Shown here one piece after another: positions 26,432 through 35,598 of a stretch of 64,000 nt of DNA. This stretch comes from Algoriphagus sp. NG3. GTDB taxonomy: Bacteria; Bacteroidota; Bacteroidia; Cytophagales; Cyclobacteriaceae. Position 1 is the first letter of the stretch. Every line of letters starts with the position of its first letter. The stretch covers positions 4,690,501 through 4,754,500 of the forward strand of contig NZ_CP139421.1 in the NCBI RefSeq assembly GCF_034119865.1. The letters are read 5' to 3'. Made by a program: the position numbers and the translations under genes. Under the pieces are notes generated by a model that was not told the DNA's origin, ran no database searches, and saw nothing but the letters and a program-made list of their open reading frames with translations.

Positions 26432-27583
26432 ATGAAAAAACCACAATATTTTGCTACCGCCTTACTTCTGATGGCTTCATGCTCAGGAAAAACTGATTCA
26501 GAATATACCAACTCCAATGATTTAAAATTCACTGTAGAAATAGACACCGTTCAGGTAGATCCAGGCGATGATCATTTTATTTATCTGGCGAAATTTTTAC
26601 GCTATTCTTCCGTCAGCTCAGATAAAAAAACACTTTATAACTTCAACCCTTCCGTTCCCGAATTGGAAGTCATAGACCTAGATGAGTTAACATTCAAAGA
26701 GGCTCTAAAGCTGGAAAATGAAGGCCCCACGGGCATTAATGCTTCAAATTCATACCTGCCCATGATGGATGTATCTGACAAAGGTGAACTCTTCCTGAAT
26801 ACCATAAGCTATATGATCAAACTAAATGCTTCCCGTGATCAGATGAGCAGGTTCTGGTTCACTCCGGATTCATTGCAGGGAGATGCTCTTTCAGATGTGG
26901 AAATAATATATCCTGAAGGGTTTATGTCAGATAATAAGGACTTCTACTTTGGCGCTTACGGTGCGCAGGATAATAGTGCAAAAAGTGGTCTGGCAATGAT
27001 CAATCTGAATTCTATGGAATTGAAAAAGGTTCCACTGGATATTTTTGAAAGAATCGAAAAATATAAAATTATCTTTAGTTCAAGTGGTAATAGTAATATG
27101 TCTGCAACAGAGACAGTTTTTTTCGATTCGATTGAGGACAAGGTTTTTATTTCCACAAGCGCCTTTAATGAAATCTATCTAGTGGACATTACTGATGGCA
27201 CAGTAGAGAAAAAATCGTTTCACTCTAAACTTACCGATGATGCTAAGAAAGGCAATTATCAGAAAACTGCCGGCTCACGGAAAGAGCTAATGGATCTCGC
27301 TAGGGAGAAAGTTAAAGAGGTGAATTTCTTCAAGTTTCACTACGATGATCAAAATGAGAAATTCTGGAGATTCAGTACCACTCTCGATCGGATGATTGGA
27401 GATTCAGCCACCTACGATATAGTGCTAACAATTTTTGACCAGAATCTCACCCAACTGCATGAAGAGAAAGTCGATTATTCAGAAAGGGGATCACTTACCT
27501 TCTTCAAGGACGGCGCACTATACTCATACATCAACCTCGAGGATGAACTAGGCTTCGTCCGTATCAAACCTAGCTATGAATAA
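26432..27583 (+). CDS. Array lipoprotein 9 (DUF4221-like), type B
   Basis: The 383-aa lipoprotein has lipobox MASC with Cys17. The body follows type B: IDTVQVDPGDD, LYNFNPSVPELEVIDLDE, EGPTGIN and FWRFSTTLDRMIGDS. The C-terminus reads FFKDGALYSYINLEDELGFVRIKPSYE (key part FFKDGALYSYINL), which is related to but clearly different from the type A tail. It overlaps gene 10 by 8 bases. Function unknown. Confidence 0.75.
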   Translation: MKKPQYFATALLLMASCSGKTDSEYTNSNDLKFTVEIDTVQVDPGDDHFIYLAKFLRYSSVSSDKKTLYNFNPSVPELEVIDLDELTFKEALKLENEGPTGINASNSYLPMMDVSDKGELFLNTISYMIKLNASRDQMSRFWFTPDSLQGDALSDVEIIYPEGFMSDNKDFYFGAYGAQDNSAKSGLAMINLNSMELKKVPLDIFERIEKYKIIFSSSGNSNMSATETVFFDSIEDKVFISTSAFNEIYLVDITDGTVEKKSFHSKLTDDAKKGNYQKTAGSRKELMDLAREKVKEVNFFKFHYDDQNEKFWRFSTTLDRMIGDSATYDIVLTIFDQNLTQLHEEKVDYSERGSLTFFKDGALYSYINLEDELGFVRIKPSYE

Positions 27584-28742
27584 AATCAGACTGCTTACCC
27601 CGATTATTCTATCAGTTTTAGCCAGTTGCGGCACTAAAGAAAGTGCTAAAAATCTCACATCTAGTTCCGTTGAGTTTTCCTATGAGATGGATACCGTGAT
27701 GGTGGATGCCGGGCAAGAGTTTATCCATGTCAACTGGCAGATGATCACTTCCGATTTGTCTGCTGATGGGAAGTACTTCTACAATTTCAAGACCGGAGCT
27801 AATAAACCCGGTTTGGAAATTATCGATATGGAAAACCTGAAATTGGAACGGGTCATCCCTATGAGCTTGGATGGGCCGAATGGTCTTCGATCACCTTATG
27901 TTTCCCGCGTGTACATTCTTCCTGATGAGACATTTTATCTTTCCGACAATTATGAAGTTTATCATTTCGATCAGCAAGGAGACAAACTTTCCACCCTAAA
28001 CTATGCTAAGCAGGAATTTGAAGGAGAAAAACTCCCAGAAAGCAAACGAATCCAGCTAAATGAAACACTTTCTGCAAACGGGAAATTGCTCGTAGCACTT
28101 TATGGTGGCGAAAAAATGGAAGATCCTGCAGAAGGACTGGCACTATTTGATATGGAAAATAAGAATGTAAGCTACAAACCATTGGAAGTATCTAAAAATT
28201 TAGACAAGTATCAATCTGTTCTTTACTACAATGGAGAACAACCTATGTCAATGATCCTAGCTAACGTACATCTACAACTGAGGAATGACAGCCTTTTATA
28301 TTCCAATACTGCTCAAAACAAGGTTTTCTTTTACAACCTCAAAACTGATTCTCTATCTTCTAAAGACTATACTAGCAGATATACCAGTAACGAGGCTGCC
28401 GGAAATTACCAAAAACGTACAGATTCAGAAGAAGAATTTAGGGAGATTATAAAAGAGAAAGACAAAGAAGTCAACTATGGCCACCTGTTCTTTGATAAGT
28501 ATAACGACGTCTATTGGCGATTCGCCAAGGAAATGGATCACATGAAGGGTGACAAGATTATGTACAAAACTGTACTTACCGCCTTTGATCCTACATTTAA
28601 CCAACTACATGAGGAGTTGCTTCCTTCAGACTTTATACTTCCATACAAGTATTTCGCTCGCAATGGGATGATCTATACCTTTCTGAATATCGATGATGAA
28701 CTAGCTTTTGTGAGACTAAAACCAACTTTTACAAATGAATAA
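27576..28742 (+). CDS. Array lipoprotein 10 (DUF4221-like), type B
   Basis: The 388-aa lipoprotein has lipobox LASC with Cys18. It keeps FSYEMDTVMVDAGQE, LDGPNGLRS, and the distal VYWRFAKEMDHMKGD with FNQLHEELLPSD. The end is FLNIDDELAFVRLKPTF. Its start lies inside gene 9 and its end inside gene 11, each by 8 bases, so the three are translationally coupled. Function unknown. Confidence 0.75.
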   Translation: MNKIRLLTPIILSVLASCGTKESAKNLTSSSVEFSYEMDTVMVDAGQEFIHVNWQMITSDLSADGKYFYNFKTGANKPGLEIIDMENLKLERVIPMSLDGPNGLRSPYVSRVYILPDETFYLSDNYEVYHFDQQGDKLSTLNYAKQEFEGEKLPESKRIQLNETLSANGKLLVALYGGEKMEDPAEGLALFDMENKNVSYKPLEVSKNLDKYQSVLYYNGEQPMSMILANVHLQLRNDSLLYSNTAQNKVFFYNLKTDSLSSKDYTSRYTSNEAAGNYQKRTDSEEEFREIIKEKDKEVNYGHLFFDKYNDVYWRFAKEMDHMKGDKIMYKTVLTAFDPTFNQLHEELLPSDFILPYKYFARNGMIYTFLNIDDELAFVRLKPTFTNE

Positions 28743-29907
28743 ATATTACCAATTAGCACTTGTTCTCCTGCTTTTTAGCTGCAATACAGAGAAGAACACC
28801 AAGAATTCAAATGACAAGAATATTAATTTCTCCTACACGATCGATACCGTGATGATCGATGCGGGTGATGAGTTTCTGTATCTGAATATGAACTTGTATT
28901 TTTCTTCTTACTCTGCCGATGAGGGGCTTTTGTACAATTTAAATCCCGAATCCGCCAGAATGGAAGTCATCGATCTGGAGAGTCACTCCTTGGACAGACT
29001 CGTCCAATATGACCTGGATGGCCCTAATAGGGTGAAGGAACTGGCGATCACGGGAATTAAGAAATCAGACACAGGCGATCTATTTTTCCAGGATTATTAT
29101 ACACTTAGCAGGCTTGATTCCTCCGGTACCAAAATAGCCACCTATAGATTTACCAATGATTTTCTAAACGGGGAAGAATTGGCTCTGAATGAAGAAATAG
29201 ATGGTATGGGGCAGATCGGCTCAGATGGGGCTTACTTTGCCAGCTTTTATGGTAATTATCAGGAAAAGGGAGGGATCCGTGGCGTAGCCCAAATCACGTT
29301 GGCCGATAGTTCCCTGCGCCTGTTTCCGCTGGATTTCTGGGGGGATCTGGATAAGTATGAAGTAAATATGGATGTTGGTGATGGAAGAGGGATTCGTGCC
29401 TCTGAGTCTAAATTTCTCTTGGTGGATGGGATTGACTTTATAGTCTCCACCTCAGCCAGAAACGAGCTGTGGCACTATAATTCGAAACTGGATAGCATTA
29501 TACATAAGGAATACACCAGTGAATTCACTAACAATGTAAAGCCTGGAAATTATCCGAAAACCGCAAACAGCCAGGAGGAATTTGAACAGGTAATGAAGCA
29601 AAAATCAGATGAGGTCATTTTTGGGTTTTTGGTTAAAGATGAAGATTCAGGAATGTTTTACCGCTATAGCCGTGAACGGGACGACAGCAGAAACAACTAT
29701 GCCTTTGTTCTAACCATTTTTGATGAAAACCTAAACCAGCTCCATGAGGAGAAACTGAACGAAGAGGTGAGCATACCCGATGAACATATGCCGGGAGGAA
29801 AGCCATTTGTACACAGAGGGATGCTGTACACCTTTCTTAATATAGAAGATGAACTGGCCTTTGTACGGCTAAAGACCAAGTTTTCTGATGATCAAGATAC
29901 CAACTAG
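28735..29907 (+). CDS. Array lipoprotein 11 (DUF4221-like), type B
   Basis: The 390-aa lipoprotein has lipobox LFSC with Cys16. It carries NFSYTIDTVMIDAGDE, LYNLNPESARMEVIDLES, LDGPNRVKE, a long GDGAYFASFYGN-like stretch (SDGAYFASFYGNYQ) and the end FLNIEDELAFVRLK. It is most like gene 12. An 88-base gap follows, which holds what looks like a decayed type A tail. Function unknown. Confidence 0.75.
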   Translation: MNKYYQLALVLLLFSCNTEKNTKNSNDKNINFSYTIDTVMIDAGDEFLYLNMNLYFSSYSADEGLLYNLNPESARMEVIDLESHSLDRLVQYDLDGPNRVKELAITGIKKSDTGDLFFQDYYTLSRLDSSGTKIATYRFTNDFLNGEELALNEEIDGMGQIGSDGAYFASFYGNYQEKGGIRGVAQITLADSSLRLFPLDFWGDLDKYEVNMDVGDGRGIRASESKFLLVDGIDFIVSTSARNELWHYNSKLDSIIHKEYTSEFTNNVKPGNYPKTANSQEEFEQVMKQKSDEVIFGFLVKDEDSGMFYRYSRERDDSRNNYAFVLTIFDENLNQLHEEKLNEEVSIPDEHMPGGKPFVHRGMLYTFLNIEDELAFVRLKTKFSDDQDTN

Positions 29908-29929
29908 CAGGGATGGTAGCATTTTCCTG

Positions 29930-29992
29930 ATCCAACGTCTAATGAATCCCCTAAATAAGTTGGCTTTGTGGACTTTTGCCCTTAATTTTTAG
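29930..29992 (+). pseudogene. Possible remnant of a type A array gene 3' end
   Basis: Between genes 11 and 12, the stretch with GGCTTTGTGG, then CTTTTGCCC and TTAATTTTTAGAGCATG lines up with the conserved tail-plus-junction of genes 1-8 (GGCTTTGCGG, TTCACTTTT, AATTTTTAAAGCCATG). A GTCTAATG a little upstream matches GTCAATG of the same cassette. The match is by eye and includes small indels. It suggests that a type A gene once stood here and was deleted. Confidence 0.4.
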
Positions 29993-29995
29993 AGC

Positions 29996-31168
29996 ATGAA
30001 GCTTTACTGCATGCTAGGCATTTTTTTACTGGTCTCCTCTTGTGGAGGGAAACCAGTGGAAGTACAGCTTACCGAAGTAAATGTAAGTCCTGGGTTTAAT
30101 TATGTACTGGATACTGTTTTCATCGATTCCGGTGAGGAAGAGATCTATCTGCAAATGGATCTCAGCATGTCTGACTATTCGGCCAATGAAGGAATTCTGT
30201 ACAACCTTAGACCTGAAACAGGAAGAGTCGAAGTCATCAACATGGATAGCCTCAGGCTAGAGAGGCTGGTGCACTATGACCTGCGCGGACCTAATAGTGT
30301 GAAACAATACTTCCCATTTGGAATTAAGAAAACCCTGCTTGGTGATACGTTTTTCAAAGAATACCGGGTGCTACACAAGCTGAATCCAGAAGGTAAAAAG
30401 GTAGATTCCTATGAACTTATCAACAGAAAGCTGACCGGAGACCGACTCCCCTTTGACACAGAAATAGACGGCTTGGGGGAGATCTCCGGCGATGGTTCTT
30501 ACATGGCAAGTTTCTATGGTAATCTCAAAGTTGGAGGAAATGTACAGGGCATTGCCAAGGTAAACCTGAAGGATAAATCCCTGAAATTAATCCCGGTGGA
30601 TTTCTGGGAAGAACTAAAGCGATATACCGTCACAGTGGATTATGATATCGGTAAAAGAAACAGTTCCCCTGAGCTGAAATACCTGCTGTTGAATGGCCCA
30701 GATGTGATTCTGTCCACTTCTGCCAGCAATGAACTGTGGTATTATATAGCCGAAAGCGACACCTTGATCCATAAAAAATACCGCAGCAGGATAACATCAG
30801 ACAAAAAATCAGGCGAATACCGGACGGACATCAGCAATCAGCAATTGTATATGTATTGGGTCAAGCGTAAAAATGACGAGGTGACTTTCGGGCCATTGGT
30901 CAAGGATCAGGAGACTCAGCGCTACTACCGCTTCAGCAGGGAGCTGGATAGAAGTGATCCCCAAAAGCCCCGGTATGTCTATGTGCTGACGGTGTTTGAT
31001 GACAAACTCGACCAGATCCATGAGCAGAAATTGCGGCACAGAGTTCCAATCATAGGGAAGTACTTCGAAAACAAGACATTTGTGCATAAGGGCTCCATAT
31101 ATTCTTATTTGGAAAAGGAAAAGCAACTGGCTTTTGTCAGGCTTAAACCAAGTTTTGGGAATGAGTAA
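29996..31168 (+). CDS. Array lipoprotein 12 (DUF4221-like), type B, last of the array
   Basis: The 390-aa lipoprotein has lipobox VSSC with Cys16. It has FNYVLDTVFIDSGEE, LYNLRPETGRVEVINMDS, LRGPNSVKQ, GDGSYMASFYGNLK and distal YYRFSRELDRSD. The end SYLEKEKQLAFVRLKPSFG is the most diverged of the set. It pairs with gene 11. No further paralogue follows; the next gene is an unrelated oxidase-like subunit 192 bases away. Function unknown. Confidence 0.75.
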   Translation: MKLYCMLGIFLLVSSCGGKPVEVQLTEVNVSPGFNYVLDTVFIDSGEEEIYLQMDLSMSDYSANEGILYNLRPETGRVEVINMDSLRLERLVHYDLRGPNSVKQYFPFGIKKTLLGDTFFKEYRVLHKLNPEGKKVDSYELINRKLTGDRLPFDTEIDGLGEISGDGSYMASFYGNLKVGGNVQGIAKVNLKDKSLKLIPVDFWEELKRYTVTVDYDIGKRNSSPELKYLLLNGPDVILSTSASNELWYYIAESDTLIHKKYRSRITSDKKSGEYRTDISNQQLYMYWVKRKNDEVTFGPLVKDQETQRYYRFSRELDRSDPQKPRYVYVLTVFDDKLDQIHEQKLRHRVPIIGKYFENKTFVHKGSIYSYLEKEKQLAFVRLKPSFGNE

Positions 31169-31194
31169 GCTACTATTTTTGTTTTTCTGGGGTG

Positions 31195-31270
31195 AAATGG
31201 TTCCCGCAGACCTGACTGCCGTCCAGGCAGGTTTTCGCGGATAAGGACGCAGATCAGCGCAGATTATACC
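31195..31270. repeat. Dispersed palindromic repeat fragment (ACCTG/CAGGT core)
   Basis: At 31210-31232 ACCTGACTG and CAGGCAGGT form an imperfect palindrome around CCGTC. GCGGATAAGGACGCAGATC and GCGCAGATTA follow, repeating CGCAGAT. A related perfect palindrome is at 40576-40595. Such intergenic strings are scattered in many Cytophagales genomes. No function is assigned. Confidence 0.5.
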
Positions 31271-31360
31271 AAAATGAAGTTTTCTTTCATTTTCGTTTGT
31301 TAAATTCTAATTCGTAAATGTTTTTTTGAACCTTCATCGGAATTGGATGTTTTCTGAATA

Positions 31361-31975
31361 ATGGCTCATTTTAAGGAAAAACCAACTCTGCTTCAGCGTG
31401 CAGAACGACTGCATCCCTACGAAATGCTCCTCTATTTGGGGATGCTCAGCAGCGGAATTGTCTTTCTTTTTCTTGCTTTAGCCTTCCTCTTTTCTTCCCG
31501 CAGCTTACTCGCAGGCATGAATCAGACACTCCCTGTTTCCTTTCTTGTGTCTACTTTTTTGCTCATCATCAGCGGGCTCACGGCTACATCCATGCGGATT
31601 GCCTATACGGAAGAGAATACGTATAGGCTGCTTGATTCACTCAGGAATACAATCGTTTTAGGATTTATATTCACTTGTTTGCAGGTGGTGGGCTGGTATG
31701 AACTGAAAGCTAAAGGGATAGAATTTGCCGGCATTCCCAGTGGAAGTTTCCTATATGTGCTGAGCGGGATACATGTATTTCATTTACTGGGAGCTATGGT
31801 TTTTGGTCTGATGCTTTACTTTCAGTTGAGAAAAAGCAGAATGGATGAAATCCAAAAGCTCCTCATAATTACCAATCCTTTTGAGAAAATGAGAGTTCGT
31901 CTTTTTACCTTCTATTGGCATTTCATGGACAGTATCTGGCTGATTCTCTTTCTTTTGTTTGCCCTTAGCTTCTAA
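31361..31975 (+). CDS. Heme-copper oxidase subunit III-like membrane protein
   Basis: The 204-aa protein has five hydrophobic segments and the subunit III features SGIHVFHLLGAMVFG near residue 135 and FYWHFMDSIWLILF near 185. Subunit III-type proteins (CoxC, NorE) stabilise proton-pumping oxidases or nitric oxide reductases. No subunit I or II gene is near, so it is an orphan or serves a complex encoded elsewhere. It ends 6 bases before the next gene. The family call is good; the partner is unknown. Confidence 0.82.
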   Translation: MAHFKEKPTLLQRAERLHPYEMLLYLGMLSSGIVFLFLALAFLFSSRSLLAGMNQTLPVSFLVSTFLLIISGLTATSMRIAYTEENTYRLLDSLRNTIVLGFIFTCLQVVGWYELKAKGIEFAGIPSGSFLYVLSGIHVFHLLGAMVFGLMLYFQLRKSRMDEIQKLLIITNPFEKMRVRLFTFYWHFMDSIWLILFLLFALSF

Positions 31976-31981
31976 GCAAAA

Positions 31982-32416
31982 ATGAAAATTAACTTTTCCA
32001 CCAAGGTCAGCCAGGATTATCTTTCTGTGAAAAACGGCTTTGACCAGACGCTTTTTACGAAGTTAAGCCCTCCATTCCCCCCAGTTAAGCTGCAGAGGTT
32101 TGATGGATCAGAGATCGGGGACATCGTTTCCTTGGAACTCAATTTCCTCCTGTTCAGGCAGCGCTGGACAAGTGAGATCACTGACAGTCAGACCGGCGAT
32201 TCGGAGTATTTCTTTGTGGATGAAGGAGTGGAATTGCCGTTTTTTCTGAAAAAATGGAAACACAAGCACAGGATAATCAAAGAGGGAAACCATTCCACAA
32301 TCAGGGATGAAGTGGAATTTGATGCAGGATCTGGATTACTGAGCCTGCTATTGTACCCTGCGCTTTACCTTCAGTTTGCCTATAGAAAGCCTATTTACAA
32401 AAAGGTTTTTGCTTAG
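31982..32416 (+). CDS. SRPBCC-fold ligand-binding protein
   Basis: The 144-aa protein shows the START/Bet v1-like pattern: early strand FSTKVSQDYLSVKNGFD, a central FRQRWTSEITDSQ and FVDEGVELPFFLKKWKHKHRI, then a C-terminal helix (LLSLLLYPALYLQFAYRK). It has no signal peptide. It lies 6 bases after the oxidase-like gene and overlaps the convergent fur gene by 4 bases at the stop codons. The ligand is unknown. Confidence 0.7.
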   Translation: MKINFSTKVSQDYLSVKNGFDQTLFTKLSPPFPPVKLQRFDGSEIGDIVSLELNFLLFRQRWTSEITDSQTGDSEYFFVDEGVELPFFLKKWKHKHRIIKEGNHSTIRDEVEFDAGSGLLSLLLYPALYLQFAYRKPIYKKVFA

Positions 32417-32883
32417 AATTCCTGAAGGTTTTCACAATTCTCTATTTCACAGTTCCCATATAGCACCAGAGAATGGCTGGTAATGGCAGACTGGAAGCTC
32501 TTGCCTATCTGTTCCTTGATTTCATTGATTTTTGGGTCAGAGAATTCCCTGATTTTCCGGCACTGGTTGCACACATGATGGTCGTGATGCTTGTAGGTGA
32601 GCGCTTGCTCATATAGGGCGACTTTGTCTTTGAACTGGTGCTTTACCGCCAGGCCACTTTCTACCAGCAGATCGAGGGTGTTATATATAGTTGCTCGACT
32701 AATTGTATAGCCTTTGTTTCTCATACTGAGAAAAAGCCCCTCCACGTCCATATGCTCATCTTCTGGGAGTGAGTAAAGTTCGTCAATTACTGAAAATCTT
32801 TCAGGGGTTTTCCGGCTTCCTTGCTTGGTAAGGAAGTTTTCAAAGATTTTTTTAGCCTTTTCTATAAGGGCCTTGTCTGCCAT
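32413..32883 (-). CDS. Fur/PerR family metal-dependent transcriptional regulator
   Basis: The 156-aa protein has an N-terminal winged helix (RKTPERFSVIDELY, YTISRATIYNTLDLLVESGL) and a C-terminal metal-binding part with KHHDHHVCNQC and a distal CEIENC, giving two cysteine pairs for a structural zinc site. The HHDHH string is the regulatory metal site. Whether it senses iron, peroxide or zinc cannot be decided from sequence alone. The gene is monocistronic, convergent with the SRPBCC gene. Confidence 0.9.
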   Translation of the reverse strand: MADKALIEKAKKIFENFLTKQGSRKTPERFSVIDELYSLPEDEHMDVEGLFLSMRNKGYTISRATIYNTLDLLVESGLAVKHQFKDKVALYEQALTYKHHDHHVCNQCRKIREFSDPKINEIKEQIGKSFQSAITSHSLVLYGNCEIENCENLQEF

Positions 32884-33092
32884 GGGTTCAAGAGAATTAA
32901 AAATAAAGATGAGTCATTCTCCATTTTTTGTCAAACCAAACTCCCTATTCTTGGTAATTTGGTTTCAATCTAATTAAAACTAAAGCAACTTTTTACAAGT
33001 TTGAAGCATATTAAATGGATGATTTCACGGAGATTACTTATATTTTTCGTAAAACAGATTAACTTATTCGAAACATCCCGGTTTTAAAATTT

Positions 33093-34346
33093 ATGTATAA
33101 AAGCCTTATCGCTTTTCTGTTCATCCTTGTTGCTATACAGATAAGATGTGTGGCACAGGTGCCGGGTTTTTTCATGAAGGAAGAACAGCGAAAGGTTGTC
33201 ATCCCGTTTTACCCTTCAAACAGTCTCATCATTATTCCAGTGTCCATCAATGGCAATACTCCGCTCAACTTCCTGGTGGATACCGGTGTCCGTTCCAATA
33301 TTCTGTTCAGCAAGAAATTGGGCGATGCTTTAGGCTTGGAATATACGAGGAGACTCAAACTAGTGGGGGCAGATGGCAGCGACGATTTGATGGCTTCTGT
33401 TTCTCCTATCAACCACTTTGATTTAGGTCCCGTTGAAGGGATTTTTCAAAGTCTATTGGTATTGGAGCAGGAGTTTTTGGAACTCGAATCTGTCATCGGG
33501 ATTCCAATTTATGGTATCATAGGTTATGAGTTTTTCAAGTTTAATCCCATAAAAATTGATTATGACAACGGTTTGATGACCTTTTATAGGCACGATGCGC
33601 TGAGGTGGAAGCCTTTGTTTTATCGAAAAACACACCTTTCTATACAAGAAAACAAGCCTTATATCCAGGCAAGGGTGAAGCAGAAAGATGGCTCTACCCT
33701 ATATCCTAAATTGCTTGTTGATACGGGGGCTAATCACGGGCTTTTGCTCAACAGAGAAACGACCGAAGCGATCACCATGCCTCCTCTTTTCATAGAGTCT
33801 GCATTGGGTCAGAGTCTAGGAGGTATGTTGTTTGGTTATATGGGAAGGGTTGAATCACTGAGTTTTGCCAATTTGAAACTGACTGAAGTGTTGACCTCCT
33901 ATCCTGAAGAAACACCTTTCAGCTATGTGATTAAAGATTCCGGCCGATCGGGGAGTTTGGGTGCCGAGGTCTTGGGGCGTACTAAACTAATTTTTGACTA
34001 TCCCAGAAATCGCCTCTTGGTTCAGCGTGCGGATAATTTCTTTGCTCCTTTCCAATTTGATATGAGTGGTATGACGCTGAGGAAGATCCCCAATGATGAC
34101 AACAGGATCTACGTATCAGAGATAAGGCCTGGATCCCCTGCCCAGCGTGTGGGAATAGAGGCTTATGATGAAGTGCTTATGATTAATAATGTCCCCACCT
34201 TCTTCTGGGAGCTATCGGATATCAATAAATTGTTGCGATCTGAACAGGGAAAAAAAGTAGAAGTGGAAGTCCGTCGCTATGAGGGGGATGACTTGACTAA
34301 ATACGAAGACCACAAATTTAGCTTTGAGCTGAAGAGGCAGATTTAA
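33093..34346 (+). CDS. Secreted retropepsin-like aspartyl protease with PDZ domain
   Basis: The 417-aa protein has a signal peptide (hydrophobic 4-18, likely cut near VAQ). Two aspartyl protease lobes follow in one chain: FLVDTGVRSNILF at about 65-77 and LLVDTGANHGLLL near 206-218. A C-terminal PDZ domain spans about 330-410 (SEIRPGSPAQRVGIEAYDEVLMINN). Two D-T-G motifs allow an intramolecular dimer as in pepsins. Proteins like this occur widely in Bacteroidota, but their substrates are not known. The gene is monocistronic. Confidence 0.85.
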   Translation: MYKSLIAFLFILVAIQIRCVAQVPGFFMKEEQRKVVIPFYPSNSLIIIPVSINGNTPLNFLVDTGVRSNILFSKKLGDALGLEYTRRLKLVGADGSDDLMASVSPINHFDLGPVEGIFQSLLVLEQEFLELESVIGIPIYGIIGYEFFKFNPIKIDYDNGLMTFYRHDALRWKPLFYRKTHLSIQENKPYIQARVKQKDGSTLYPKLLVDTGANHGLLLNRETTEAITMPPLFIESALGQSLGGMLFGYMGRVESLSFANLKLTEVLTSYPEETPFSYVIKDSGRSGSLGAEVLGRTKLIFDYPRNRLLVQRADNFFAPFQFDMSGMTLRKIPNDDNRIYVSEIRPGSPAQRVGIEAYDEVLMINNVPTFFWELSDINKLLRSEQGKKVEVEVRRYEGDDLTKYEDHKFSFELKRQI

Positions 34347-34557
34347 ATGCTTTTTGGGCAGAGTTAATATAAATAACGGTAATTTTGAATGAAACCTGAA
34401 GAAATGAAGGAAACCTCTTTTTCGCAAATCCGTGAGTAACCTAGTCTAAAAAACAATTACAAACACATGCAATCGATACGGGTAAAATCATCATTAGGGC
34501 AATGATTATTCTAATCGTCAAAGAATCCATAAGATCAAAAACAACAATTATAAACAC

Positions 34558-35148
34558 ATGAAAAAATTCCTTATTCCTATTCTGATTTTAGTGGTCGTGG
34601 GTGTTTTTATTTACACTAAGGCCGTGGGGACGTATAATACTTTTGTCCAGAAAGAAGAAGTGATCAATGGGCAGTGGGCTGAGGTAGAGACACAATATCA
34701 ACGTAGATCAGACTTGATTCCAAATCTGGTAAATACCGTAAAAGGTTATGCGGATTTTGAGCAGGAGACATTGACCGGGGTGATCGAAGCAAGGGCTAAA
34801 GCCACTTCAGTGAACGTAGATGCTTCTAATCTTACTCCTGAGAAATTGGCAGAATTCCAGGGAGCACAGGATCAGCTTTCGGGAGCTTTGGGCAGGTTAT
34901 TGGTGAGCGTGGAGCGCTATCCAGAGCTGAAAGCAAATCAGAATTTCCTGGAATTGCAGGCGCAGCTAGAAGGCACAGAAAACAGAATAGCAGTAGCCAG
35001 ACGTAATTTCAACCAGTCTGTGCAGGATTTCAATTCCAATCTGCGGACTTTCCCGAACAATATCTTTGCGGGATGGTACGGATTTGAGCAGAAAGGTTAC
35101 TTCGAAGCATCCGCAGGTGCTGAGAATGCACCTACTGTCCAGTTTTAA
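34558..35148 (+). CDS. lemA: LemA family protein
   Basis: The 196-aa protein starts with one membrane anchor (residues 4-20). A long helical domain follows with the family strings VINGQWAEVETQYQRRSDLIPNLVNTVKGYA (key part RRSDLIPNLV) and TGVIEARAKA. LemA proteins are membrane-anchored and commonly sit beside TPM-domain genes, as here. Their molecular function is unclear. It lies 12 bases before the next gene, forming an operon of three. Confidence 0.92.
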   Translation: MKKFLIPILILVVVGVFIYTKAVGTYNTFVQKEEVINGQWAEVETQYQRRSDLIPNLVNTVKGYADFEQETLTGVIEARAKATSVNVDASNLTPEKLAEFQGAQDQLSGALGRLLVSVERYPELKANQNFLELQAQLEGTENRIAVARRNFNQSVQDFNSNLRTFPNNIFAGWYGFEQKGYFEASAGAENAPTVQF

Positions 35149-35160
35149 ATACTACTTATT

Positions 35161-35598
35161 ATGGCTGAGAAATTATTCTCAAAAGCAGACCGTGAGGCTA
35201 TTGTCAATGCCATACGGTCTGCTGAAGTTTCCACATCCGGAGAGATCCAGGTTCATATAGAAAGCCGCTGCAAAGGCGAGGTGCTAGACCGTGCGGTGAG
35301 GGTTTTTGACACACTTAAGATGTATCAAACCAAAGACCGAAACGGGGTACTTTTTTACCTTGCGGTAGTTGATCATCGATTTGCGATTTTGGGAGACTCC
35401 GGGATCAACGAAGTAGTCCCGGAGGATTTCTGGGAGAATATTAAAGAACACATGGCCAGCTATTTCAAAAAAGGCCAATTTACACAAGGTCTGATCGACG
35501 GCATTCACATGGCGGGCGAGCAACTTGGACAGCATTTCCCGTATCAGGGTGATTCAGACATAAACGAACTTCCTGATGAGATTTCTTTTGGATCCTAA
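35161..35598 (+). CDS. TPM (TLP18.3/Psb32/MOLO-1) domain protein, cytoplasmic type
   Basis: The 145-aa protein lacks a signal peptide and consists of a single TPM domain: IVNAIRSAEVSTSGEIQVHIE near the start, RNGVLFYLAVVDHRFAILGDSGI in the middle, and FTQGLIDGIHMAGEQL near the end. It is the second gene of the lemA operon and overlaps the third by 23 bases. The usual pattern is a pair of TPM proteins with LemA. Function unclear. Confidence 0.85.
   Translation: MAEKLFSKADREAIVNAIRSAEVSTSGEIQVHIESRCKGEVLDRAVRVFDTLKMYQTKDRNGVLFYLAVVDHRFAILGDSGINEVVPEDFWENIKEHMASYFKKGQFTQGLIDGIHMAGEQLGQHFPYQGDSDINELPDEISFGS

Noticed and set aside
17282..31168. CRISPR-like or satellite repeat from the repeated 81-bp units
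   Set aside because: The repeats are about 1.1 kb apart, in frame, and form the ends of genes; they are not short spaced repeats.
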